This document shows positions 13,207 to 26,300 of a stretch of DNA of 64,000 bases, in pieces (position 1 is the stretch's first letter; each line of letters opens with the position of its first letter). Source of the stretch: Icerya purchasi. Its lineage: Eukaryota; Arthropoda; Insecta; Hemiptera; Monophlebidae. The notes beneath the pieces are model-generated. The model was not told the DNA's origin. It made no database searches and saw only the letters and a program-made list of their open reading frames with translations. A program made the position numbers and the translations under genes. Location of the stretch: NCBI GenBank assembly GCA_039619475.1, contig CM077116.1, positions 17,109,443 to 17,173,442 on the forward strand, read 5' to 3'.

Positions 13207-16200
13207 GAACTCGGCCATTTCGGCCTCGCAAGGGTCTGTGACCCTTGACCCTTCTTGTTTACATTTCTGTCTCTTTCTCTCGCGCGCGCGCGCGCGTGTG
13301 TGTGTGTAATAATAACTAGATCATTCTTGTCTCAGAAGTAATTGAATATCTTGTAACAAAATATGTGATCTTTTAGTTTCCACAAATAATCCAAAATTTA
13401 ATTCATTGTATTTAAAAGTGTAGTTAAACACAGGAAAATAATACAAGAGATCAGTTACTTGTTTGGTGAGAGTAAAATTTCAATTTTAACGTAGAAATCA
13501 TATAAATGTGTAAAAAATTCAAAATTAACGGATGAAACACCAGATATTAGAAAAAAAGACAACGATTCTGTCTATTCGTCAGTAAAAAATGTAACAAATT
13601 CAAACATGAATACTGATTATTACAAGTAAATTAATGAAATTTTAGATATTAAAAAAATAATTTTTATTTTAGCAAAGTTTAATTTATATTAGTGTACATT
13701 AGTACAGTACGTGATTGGTAATTTTTAACCGACTTCAAAAAAGGAGGAGGTATTCAATTCAACTGTATTTTTTTTTTTTTTTTTTTTTTTTATGTGTGTT
13801 ACCACAGAACTTTCTTCTAGATGAACCGATTTTGATGATTCTTCTTTTATTTGAAAGGTGGTGTTTGTCATGTGGTCCCATTTAAATTTGATCAAGGTCT
13901 GACCGATAGTTTTTGAGTTATCCTTAATAATGTGGGAGATTGAAGCTTTTTGGATGCTTTTCATTCATGATTGTTTTCACCGTCGGATTAGATTTTTGAC
14001 TTAAAATACTATAAATTTGCCAAATTACCATGGAAATGTAGCTTTTGGTGTTTTTACCGTGGAAATAAATGTTTTAATTTAATTGAATAAAAATGCACTA
14101 AAAAGTAAAAAATAAAATGCTTTTTTACAAAAAATAAATACCGACTTCAAGGTTTATTATAAAAATTTGAAAATGCACTAAAAAGTAAAAAATAATTACT
14201 CCCGATAAAATATATATATCAGAGTGATATAACTTAAGGTGATAACGTAATTCTTATACAACATTAACTTTTTGGAGTTGGCATCAAATTCATATTAAAA
14301 GAATAATTAAAAACTGCATTAAATGTTGATTAAATTGTTCCTAACATGAATTTAATTCCAACTTCAAAAAATTAATGTTGTATAAGAATTACGATATCAC
14401 CTTAAGTTATATCACTCTGATATATATATTTTATCGGGAGTAATTATTTTTTACTTTTTAGTGCATTTTTAAATTTTTATAATAAACCTTGAAGTCGGTA
14501 TTTATTTTTTGTAAAAAAGCATTTTATAATAAAATAGATTCAGTTTTTGTTGATACTCAAAGACTAAACCAATTTTTTATTAAAAATTTAGTGACCTCTC
14601 AGAAGAGATTTTACTCTACTTGATTATCGTAATTAATCAGTTCTTATCATTGTTTTGTATTAAAAAGTTTTGTTTAAATTTCCATCGTGTAGAATAACTT
14701 TTATTTTTTTATTGTTTTGTTCTGATTTATTAAAAAAAATTTTAAATAATAGAAAGATTATTTTTCGGTCATATATTAGTTTTATTGTTGCACTATTTAA
14801 TATATGTATATGTGTGTGCGTATATATATATATAATTATTTGTGTGTGTATATATATATATATATGCACATATATTTGTTTATGTATGTATGAATTTCGT
14901 AGAATACGATAGCAAATGAAGCTGAAGTAGGTTTTTCGGACATTTACGTGTCGGCTAGATCACGTTTACGAAGCTTGATTGCTGAAATCAAATTAAATTT
15001 GCCGCATAATCAACAGGTAATTACATTTTAACAACTAATTCATATTTTATTCCTTAGTTAATTAAGTTCACGTTCGATAAATGCGTAAAAGACATTAATA
15101 AAATTTATTCTTCAATTATATAGTGTGTTTTAAAGTAATGTAATAATTTAAACCTTTATTTTTAACTAATTCTTAAAAAATTATTAAAATTGTTGCTGGC
15201 TCTTTTGTAAAACTAAAATATTTAGAGCTATACGGTATTTATTATCTTTATTTATGTATGAACTTTTAGAAATACTGGACCTAATGAATTTGCATATTGT
15301 TAATTAATATATATAAATGAGTTATGTTAGTAGTTAAAAAGAAATATTGCAACATGCAATTTAAAGGCGCGTTTAATATTATACGCTGAATTATATATAT
15401 GTATTGTGTGTATGATTTGGTTTACCTTTCAGTAATAATTTCTTTTCAGTTATTGGTAAAATAACTATTTTAAATTTTTTTTTTTTTTTTTTTTAATATT
15501 ACGATGTAAAACTGCCAATTAAAAATTGTGTCAGTTATATTAAAAAGGGTGTTTTTGCATAGTTTATCAACTTCAAAATTTTTAATCTATAGGTATATGT
15601 ACCGCGTGAAAGAGCTGCTAATGTTGAAGAAGAAACATACTCTGCAGTAATTGATATAATATTCAGTGACAACGAATATCGAGCTAAGATATTACGCCTA
15701 ATACCGTCTGTTACGAAATATGTTAATTCAATTGAGCAGCTGTTAGGTTATGTAGATCAAGAATCCATTCTTTATCAAGAACTTCGTCAAGAGCTGGCAT
15801 TATTCTCAGTTCACTGTTCGGAGGTAAATTATAAAATTTATTAAACTCTTTATTTACTTAGGTAGGTAACGATATTTTAGATACATTTACGGATATCCGT
15901 GGCATATTTTACTATTCTTAAAACAGCTATATCGGTGAGATTAAATATGACAAAATGTTAAGGTTCGCTTAATCAGTTGCAGTTGGAATTTCAATTTTTA
16001 ACGTTTAACAGAATTAAAATTTTTTTTATAGTCGTTGAGGCAAGTTTTCGTAAATTTCCTTAAAATTTTTTATTTAAAAGATGTATGGATGATAAAAAAT
16101 CTTGTATGATTAACTATGACTTCCTAATGATTTTCCATATATTGGTATGTTGTCACTAAAGTTAAATTAGCTTCCCTTTTTAATTATTAATTACCGACTT

Positions 16201-19200
16201 CAAAAAAGGTTATATGTTCGTTGCGTATGTTTCTTTTTTTTTTTATGTTCGTATATAATTTGTTCTCGTGTGGACCTATTTTGTTGATTCCTTGTTCACG
16301 GGAAAGTGTATCCGTTAGTAGTATACATGTGAGTACTGAAAATATCGGTGAACACAAAATTAAGTAAGAATCAAAAAACGAGAAAAAAAAATGTGGATTC
16401 TTTAGAAAAGTTTTTAGTGATATAACAAACCCGGTTAACTTACAACATTATCAGTTTTATTTTTCACAGAAACGTAAATTGGAAAAAAAGGACAAAAAAT
16501 TAATATATTATCAATATTAATTAGCATGGAATGAATGAAGTGAGAGCAGCTAACCAGAGTATTATGTGACAAAAGAATATCAACCCACATCGAGGGAAGA
16601 ATTTAAAAAACAGTCATTAGATCTTCAGTATATATAGATTTGATTGCTGAGAAAACAACAATAAAAAGAACAGCAAAGATTTTATGTAACTTAAATGAAA
16701 ATATTATGCTGTTCTTTCGGACACATACTCCTCGATTATATCAAAAACGAAGATATAAGGAAGTATTTCATTTATACATTTGGAAATAAAAGTGTGGCTC
16801 CGGTGGAAAACGGCCAACTGGAAGGCCAAAAAGGCAGTGGACGGACTTATCAAGACTGACATGAGGGAATCTAGCTTCGTAATAGATGATGTCAAGGACC
16901 GAAGGAAATGAAAAAGAACGAGCCAAAAAACAGGCCCGTGCTCATGGGACAACGCTAAGAAAGAAGAAGAAATTTTTTTTTTTAGAAATGTTGATTTGAA
17001 TAAAGAAAACAAATTTGAAGCCATCATAGCGCCATTTGTAGGCTCATAACTGGCAGAAATATTACCCCTTTATACTACTGCGTATAATATTTGACTATGT
17101 AGAGTGATCCGAATGATTCTTTGTTTTTTTAGAAACTGAATGGGTCAATGTTGGTTCTATATATCAGTGAGTACTGATTGAATAGTCATCAAATAACGTT
17201 AAAAAAGAGAGTTTTCCTAGAAATGTAATTTTGTTAATTAATATGAGCAAACGAAAATTAGTTAAAAACTTTTCATTAGAATACAGGGAACATAAGAAAA
17301 ACCAAAATTTTAAAATTAAAGAGTTAGTAAACAGAAATTACTTAAAGTATTATCAACGTTGGTTTTTCACAAAAATATAGATTCGAATAAAAATAATGAA
17401 TTTTCAACCCCCAAAACGTGATTTACAAGTTCGTCACCGACGGAATTTGAATATAAAGCCCTAGCCAATATTTAACCCTTTATAGAGTACCGAAAGTAGT
17501 ATCACTTTAGGTTGGTCTATCTATGTTGTCGCTGAAAAATATTTACATTAAAATATTAAAAAAAATAAAAGCTTCAAGTAAATCGTATTCAATGAAAATG
17601 CACTAAAAAGTACAAAATAATTATCTGATAAAAAATAATACATTTCAGAGTATTATATAAGGGTATTATAATTAATCTTAAACAGCATTAATACTTATTG
17701 CGGTAAGCACCACATTCAAATTGCAATAATAATTGAAACTTCATTAAATATTCCTGATGTCTCTAGTATTTGGCTTATAGAAAACAAACGATTGTGTTTT
17801 TATGCTGATTAAAGTGTTTCTTAATATTATTTTAATTTTAATTTGGTGCTGACTTAAAAAAAAACTGATGTGGTTTAGAATATCATTATATATAATACTC
17901 TGAAATATATAATTTTGATCAAATAATTGTTTTTTACTTTTTGGTATGTTTTTATTAAATTTTTAATTCTTGAAGATAGTATTTTTTGAATTGAAAGTCA
18001 GTATTAATACTAAATTGAAAATATATTTTTTTTAAAAAAAATAACCGTTCTTCGATAAAGTAAAACTGTCTATGATAATTCAGTTTAATTAAAATCGAAA
18101 TTTTATCCGTTTTATTTTACAGCGATGAATTTTAGATATTTGCAAAATAATTACAAAATACTATTTTAAGTGCAATCAGATTTTTTGCATGTCCAACTAA
18201 TTTATGTAATAAAATCTGTTTATTGTAGTTTCTCTTGCATACAATACGAAACAATAATTAAAATAAAAGTTAAAAATCATTCTCATAATTACTGTTTTCG
18301 AAAGTATAAAGTAATATTCCGCTTTTGAAAAAAGTTTTATATTGCGAAATACCTTAATTACAAGGAAACAATTCAGTCCTATAACATCGACTTTTATATT
18401 ATGATTATATAAATATATCTCGCCTTATGTAAAACAGTGATTTTACGCGTTTGTAAATTATTATTTTGTAATGATTTTTAAATGTTTTTTTTTGTTACCA
18501 ATATTGTTTTAACTATTATTATAATTATTCAAAAATATTATTTTTTTTTGTCCCTTAATTCTGTAGTGATTTCTATTTCAGATGATCCATTGGTTATTGA
18601 AGAATAAATCGAAATTTCATTGTATTAATTCGCTGACAACGATTTTAAAATGTTGTGTATCAATTTCAAAAATGGATTGTATTTCTAATTTATATACGAT
18701 TTCTCAGATTGGATCGTTGATATATATGCTTTATTCTGTTATTGAAGAAGTCTATAATGAACTGTTGGATTATACACCTAACAAATGTAAACATTTAGTT
18801 TTAATTCATTTCTTTTTCGTCGATTTTAGAATTTGAGTTGTTTCTGAGAGAGAAGAAATAGTGTAATTTATTATTTTATGCTCACATTACAATTCAAATA
18901 CATAACCTGTTTAATAAAATTATTTACAATTTCCAGTACTTCAGAATATATCGTGTGATGAAGAAATTTTAAACTTAGCCCATTGCAGTCATTTAATAAG
19001 TATTTTAATTGAGGCGACATCGAAAAACAAGAAAGTTCGCAGTAAATACTTGCCCCTGTATTATCTGGCAAAGTAAGTCAAAATTTTATTTCTGGTTGAT
19101 TATTTATTTTAATATTTTTTTTGTATAATTATTTATCGCATATAAATCCCGATAACACTATCTTTGATATGTAAAACAGCTCATATTTAAATAGAAGTTA

Positions 19201-22200
19201 CGTTTTATGTTTTTTTGTTAAAAAGCTGAGATGCAAAATTCAAATTTCTCCTACTCTTTTTGATTATTCCATTTGTTACGTATTCATTTTTCTAAATTTC
19301 GTATTTTTAGATTATTTCTACAATCTTTATATTCCAAATAGGCCGTGTATTTACGAAAAGACATGAATTTATCTGTACCAGTTAAACACTTTTATTATTG
19401 TTTATTTAAATATAAACGTCTAATAATTCAGTTATCTGTAAGTTTAATTGTGTTCTTCGTGAACATATATCTTCAAAATTACTTTTTTCACAATAAAAAA
19501 GAAAATCAGCAGGTATTAAAGGAAATTAACCTGAAACCTCATGGAAAAAAGTTTGTTCATTTTTAACATCTCTCTAATATTTACGAGCCTAAGTAAGTTA
19601 TTTTTCTCTTCCTCATTTACCTTTAGAAAATTAATAACGTTGGCGGCACGTTTTCCACAAGTGTACAGCTATACACGCATACCGTTAGAAGCTTGGAGTC
19701 ATCTTTCTAACAAAGATATTGCTATTGTTAACGAAAATTGTATAACAGCAAACACATTACCAGAAGATATCATGCAAGATCATGATTTTTTGAAGATTTT
19801 CGTCAAAAGGTAGGAGATACATATTTGTGTGATATCGTTAATTTTAATAAAACTATTATTTTTTTTTGTTTTGTTCTTTTCATTTTTTACAAATGATTTA
19901 TTAATTTTTATACTTTCGTATCTTTCAGCATGATTCTGCGATCGCTGTTTTTTATCATTTACTAGTTCAAGTTTTAAGATATTTAATACTTATGGTGCTG
20001 CAGATAACTTTATTGAGATTCATTTTAGCGGTTAAGAAACTCAAAATTACCATAGTTTTTTAACTTTGTTCATTATATAAGATAATTCTGGATTATTAAT
20101 TTTGCAAGATATTATACCGGATGTAGATATTACGTTCTTTGAGATGGTCGTCGAGCTGCAAAATGATCACTCAGCTCAAAGAGTATTTTTTGAGTCAATT
20201 TTTTGAAATTATGATCGGATGCCAAAAAAATTTTTATCTGCTTTTGTTGCAAAGTCAATATTGAATTTAACTAAATATTTAGCCAAGTATTTCTGTTTTT
20301 AATCATGCAAAGAAATCATCTGGATGATAGAAATAAAAGTAATTTTAAATTCATTTTTAACATCACTTGAACGTTAAATAACAACATGAGCAAAAGATGG
20401 GATTTTTTTTGGGGGGGGGGGGCGAAAAGTAATAAGTAGCGACCAATAAATTAAGCAATTTAAAATAACTTAAATATAATAATTATTTTTTTGTGTAAAA
20501 TATACTCACGCCGCATTATACCGTATCCCCTCCTTCTTCACTAAGTACTTAGATCTAATCGATTCTTAGAGTATGAGTGTCTCCTACTACACCAAGATCT
20601 AACCAAACCTTCGAAATATTAACTTAGCCATACTAACATTTTATATTGAATTATTCATTAAATTTTTAAAATTTGAAATCAAAATTTTATTTTTTTATTT
20701 AATTTTCGGTAAAACAAAATTATCGTATTCGTTGATCAATTGAACTGGAAACGAACTAAAACGTAACGACGTTGACGTATCATATAAAATAAGAAAGAAG
20801 CAAAAAGTACTGGTATCAGCGTCGTAAACCTTTAATATTAAATTTTTGTTGTAATATTTTCATTATTCAGAATGATGTTTATCGGATGGAAGACTAGACA
20901 ACAGTTCGAAGAATGGTGGGTTACTTTATTAACTGTTCTGAGTTCTGCATCTGGTCCAAATGTTACTTTTGAAGAATCATTGGCTTTATCTCAGGTATTC
21001 ATTAACACAAAATTAGAACGTTGTTTAAATTTAGTTACGTTGAAATATTTTCCTTATAAACAAGTCTGCGATTTATATTTGTCTTTACAGAATACTAGTG
21101 TAGCTATTAATGCAATTACGTCGCTTTTGATTCAGACGATATTTGAACCGATGCCTGGAAATTCTGCAGAGTATTCTATTATGCACATCTCTAGAAATGT
21201 ATATCCAGATATGAATAAAAACAAGTGATTACAGATTTTTGCTAAAATAATATTTTTGTATATTTATATGAATTAATAAAATTTTTGCTTATCATGTTAC
21301 CAATGATACCGCCTAAGTACGAGTACGATAATACAATATAATACGGTATTTCTTGATAGTATGCGAAGTGCATTATTTATTTAAAAGTAAATTGCGTCAC
21401 AAGTCTTAAATGGACTTAAACAATAATAAAAATTGGTTCTTTGGAATTAAAACAGGCTAGCTGTTGAAAAAAATTGTTATTTTTGGATTATACTTTTTAT
21501 TTAAATAATACATATGCAGAATAAAAACGTAAAAAATAAATGTCTATCTTAATGATTACCGGAATAATTGTGAGAAGTTCATCTTAACGATAATTAAAAG
21601 TACTTTTCATCTAATATTATTACAGTTTTGTCTAACCTTAAAAAATGAAAACTAAAAAATACAAAAAACATTTTACTCGGCATTTTTTAACCTATTTATA
21701 TACCATGATACATGCTCATTCGTCTTCTTCACCTTCTCAACTTGTATTAAAATATTTTAAACCATCGGTGGAAAGTCATCAGGTTCATAACATCATCACC
21801 ATACGCGACAGTTAACATTTAAAAAATTTCTTTGCGATTTTTTCCTAATTTTATAAAAAAAAATTTGGCATAAAGTTGTTCTAAATTTTGTTCCATTTTC
21901 AAAACTAGAGGCAAATATCACACGCGTGTTACATGTGCTAACACAGACAACCGTCAACTCCACCGATCGACTTGAAACTTAAATTGAAGGTAGATAAAGA
22001 ATGGCCTACACAATAATATGCAATGTAATCATTTTTCGCAATATCTATTTTTTCCGAAACATTTTTTTCGTTACTTTCTGAACGACCATGTATGGCACAG
22101 TTTTAATTTCTTCTTATAAATATTAATTTATTATAATTTAAAATATTACTTTAAATATCATTTTTTTTTTTTTTGGGTGGTACAGTCTGCAGTGAACAAA

Positions 22201-23349
22201 CGCGAACGGAACTATTTTTCTGATGTAATATTGATGCAGTTAGAAAAAATAATAATTTGAAATAAATTCATTTAGTGACCAAAAATGTATTTTTGCATCG
22301 TTTACATAATATAATTAATTTATAGTACAAACAGGTGATTGTAACTAAATAATTTAATGAATAATCAACATGTTTCCGAAAATAATCGTTATATATTTTA
22401 AAACTTCATCAGCATGTTTCAAATTATTTGTTTCGTAATGCAAATATTTATATTTAATTATATTTTGAAATTAATTTTAAATATGTCCTCATTTGGACGA
22501 AGTAATATGAATTAATTTTAATATGCTATTCATTGCGTCTAATTTTTTAATGAAAGGGAATTACACTTCTTTATAATAATTTTTAATTTCATCAGTTTAT
22601 TTTTTGCATATTCATTACAAGTTCGTATCGATCAACGATGGTTTATATTTATTTGCATAGGTGGCAAAGCAAGTTAAAAAACATGAATAATAAATTAAAC
22701 AAAACAGCGATTCGATTTAATCTGTTGAAGAAATCCCTTTACGATAATTTAAACGTAAATTTGGAAAGATTGCATAACCATGACAGGTATAAATTGATTC
22801 TTTTAGTTATAATTAAATAATTGAAAATAATCGGATAATGATTAAAAATATTTTTCGATTATTATGTAGGTACGATTATAACCAGATATCAGTAGAGTAC
22901 TTATGTAAAATTGATCAGTGGAAGCTATTGTCTGAGAACAATTACAGTATCGATACTATGTCAAACGGTAAGTTAAAATTATGGTAACATTATAAAAAAT
23001 ATAATTTTATATTAATAAAATAATGTATGCGAAACACTGTAGAAAGGAATTTCGATAATTATTTGGTATACCGAACAAGAATGCAAATATTTTTTTTTTT
23101 TTTGTAATACCAATTTAAATCGATAATTAACTCTAAAAATTAAGAGTCAAAAAATAATTAAATTAGTATGACAAGATTTAAACAGTAATGCTAAATATGC
23201 TACGTATATGCTGAATTCTGTGAATTTCTGCTTTGACCATACTAGAAATTGAAAAATAATCATCATTATAAATTGAAGTTTGATAAAAACTGTTGCGGTA
23301 AAAAATATGTATTTTATCTATGAATATATAAAGCAAAAAGTTTGTACGA

Positions 23350-23387
<38 letters not shown>

Positions 23388-26300
23388 ATCAGGATGGCCA
23401 CCCAATTGTGAAACCGGGGAAAAAAGTAAAAACAACCAAAATCGATATTTTTAATAAAAAAAAATCATTTGGAGCGAAAAATTAATGAATTTTTTATTGT
23501 ATTTTACTCAAAGTAAATTACGAAATTCTGTTTTATTCATATAAAATATGCCACGGCGATCAAATATTAACAATAGTAATAAAAGAATTCCATTCTTATT
23601 TTTGTACAATTCTAGTAATCAGGAAATTGGGAAGATTTGGACTACAAAAACCGGAATTAAACCGAGAATTTACAAATTATATTTGCGTGGCTACCACGTA
23701 TATATTTGTAAAAACTCGAAAATCATAGAATTGTTACCTTTAAGGTTCATCAAATTAACAGACTTATCTCAGTAGTTATACGGATTATGTTTCATTTTGC
23801 TGTGTTACTTGAGAACTGAGTAAAAAGAGAGAAAGTAAATAGAGTCAAAAAAGAATCGGTTGTTTAATGAGTTTTTTATTAATTCAGTAATTTTCTGAAA
23901 AAAACTTTATGCATTTATAAATTTTTTTAAAGATTTGTTTTTTTTTAAAATTTAACAAGTTATAATGTTAATAGTATTTAGCATGCTAATTATATTGGTT
24001 TAAAGTATACATGTATCTTTGATGGAATTATTTTTTTACCAGTATATTGGATTCATTAAAAACATCTACAAATAAAAATAAAAATGAAATAAAATAAAAA
24101 AAAAACTATTAACATAGGAAATTAATTGAAATATAAAATTACTTTATAATTCGTTATGTTTAAAATACAGTAAAGTGGTGTTGCTAATATAAAATAGTTA
24201 TTTTGTAATAAGATAAAATGAAATAATTCTTTTTTAAATTTTTGATTAAATTATTATTTCGGGGAAATCTCTGGAATGAAACTTCTATTATAAAATAATT
24301 TCTCTTTTATTAAATGATTTTTTTCTGTTATTTTTAAATGTATGTTTAGCTCTAGAAAGTGTGTACTGGCGTAGAGAACAATTAATGCGCGATATAGGTG
24401 TGGCTTCAAAATCATGTATTCATTTTCTTTTAGAGTATTATTCGCAATGTTTTTCCGACTCGGTAAGTAAAAATACCGCAATATTTATCTTTAATAAATT
24501 AATTAATATTATAAGACTCAACAGCACTAGAAGCTATAATAAACATTTAGTTTAGAAAATGTTTTCGACAATACCCCATTATGAGCCAAAGAACACGTGT
24601 GAATGTAAGGAAAATCTGAAACAAAGCTTTTTTAAGCTAATTTTTTATTATGTCAGTTGTTTGTTATCAAGTTTTATAATATTCATTAATTATTAACAAA
24701 CAGAATATACGCAAATTTAATATATTTGTTAATGCCCATTTAATTGGTATAAGTTATATAATGGTAAAAAAAAAATATGCAAAACCAAGTCGTACAGTGG
24801 GTTTCTAACTAAATTTGAAAATGACAATAACATCTACCGAAAATAGGACTTCTTTTGTACTAATGTCATAAATAGTAGTTTATGTTAAAGAAAACAGGTT
24901 ATATTTGGCTGATTTACTTTTAAAAAAAAAAGAAGAAAAAGACGGAAAAATAAATGAATGTATATATATATGTATTAAAAAAAAAGTGATATGCAAAATA
25001 TATCGCTGTGCTTTAAGTATTTTATAATGTTTTCTATATAATTTATTTCTTCATTAGTAACATTTACAGATTTTTTATTCTAATAAAACAGTAATATTGT
25101 GATAATGGAGTGAATTTCTGCCAAATTACATTTTTTTATATATAAACTAATCGAAAAGACAGAAATAAATTTTAAAACAATGACCTTGAAACTTTTGCTT
25201 AAATTTTTGTTGAAATATTTAAAATCAGTTTTGAAATTACGTTTGTTCGCATTTAGCGGTATTACAAGAATACCTAAATTATATTAACAACAGTCTTGCA
25301 ACAGCATTGTCTACTAAATCTTGTAAATTGATTTATATTTGATTTCAGTTACTGCTTATAACTTTTTATTTAGGTAGCAATTATTTTTTGCCTTATGAAA
25401 CATAAATAAATAAATAATAATAAATGCAATAAAATAAATAAATGCGTTGTAATTCTGTATTGAATAATGGTTTCCTGTGGGGTAGTTGTGTGTTTATTAA
25501 TTTATTTTTATAATAATTTCCTGCGAAAGCTAAAATTCTTTCATTTTTAATTATTTCAATAATTCAGAGAATCTTTTTTAAGTTTTTGGTATTACAGTTT
25601 TCTCAAAATTAAATTTTCAGCAAATTTAGATTTTTCGTGTATGTGACTTGGCGCGACAAAAGGGGCCACAAGTCGGAAAACAAATTTTCGAGTTAGAGCG
25701 AAAAACATGAACGAAAGTTAAAAATATCAAAAATCGTTTTTTTACGAATTCTGGTGGTTAAACATGTGGACTACAGGGTGATAAACGCACAAAGCGTATT
25801 TCGGCCGGGAAGTGGGAGAAAAATGGATTCGAAGTGCCGACCTTGGATTTGAAAATGGTACCACAAGTCGCTAGTGTATTTTCTGTGCGTGTAATCACTT
25901 AATTTCTATCTGTGCTCAACATTTCATGATAATAATGCTTTTTTCATGAATATTTCAACTTGACGAAGCATTTTTTGAATTAATTATGGATCTAATTAAT
26001 GAATATGTTGATGACTTAAACTGGAAGAAAATACTAAACATTTCGAAACAATGCAGTTTTATTTTTACAAAAGAGGAGCTCGTATCATCAAATTTACGAT
26101 TCCGAAAACGGTAAACTGAGGTTTCCAGAACCCTATGAAGAGGAATCATTCCATATGAGTGAAGAAAGGAAAACCTACCTTTACAAACATATCCGCCAAT
26201 ATTGTGCGGAGCATGCGAAAGATATTCTTTACCCTAAACTAACGATCGGTAAAAATGAAGCGAAACAGGATGAAAAAATAAACGAAGAAACTAAACCGAA

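Noticed and set aside
14660..14912. Open frames on both strands over a TA/TG tract
   Set aside because: Low-complexity translation of a microsatellite.
16704..17027. 107-codon minus-strand open frame
   Set aside because: It is the reverse of a LINE tail whose plus-strand translation is the recognisable one.
21200..21205. Alternative w10 donor GTATAT after ISRN
   Set aside because: Joining to w11 in that phase gives a stop after a few codons; GTGATT at 21225 keeps frame.
23548..23775. 75-codon open frame
   Set aside because: It falls largely inside a MITE, and the matching copy at 60384-60729 does not conserve the frame.
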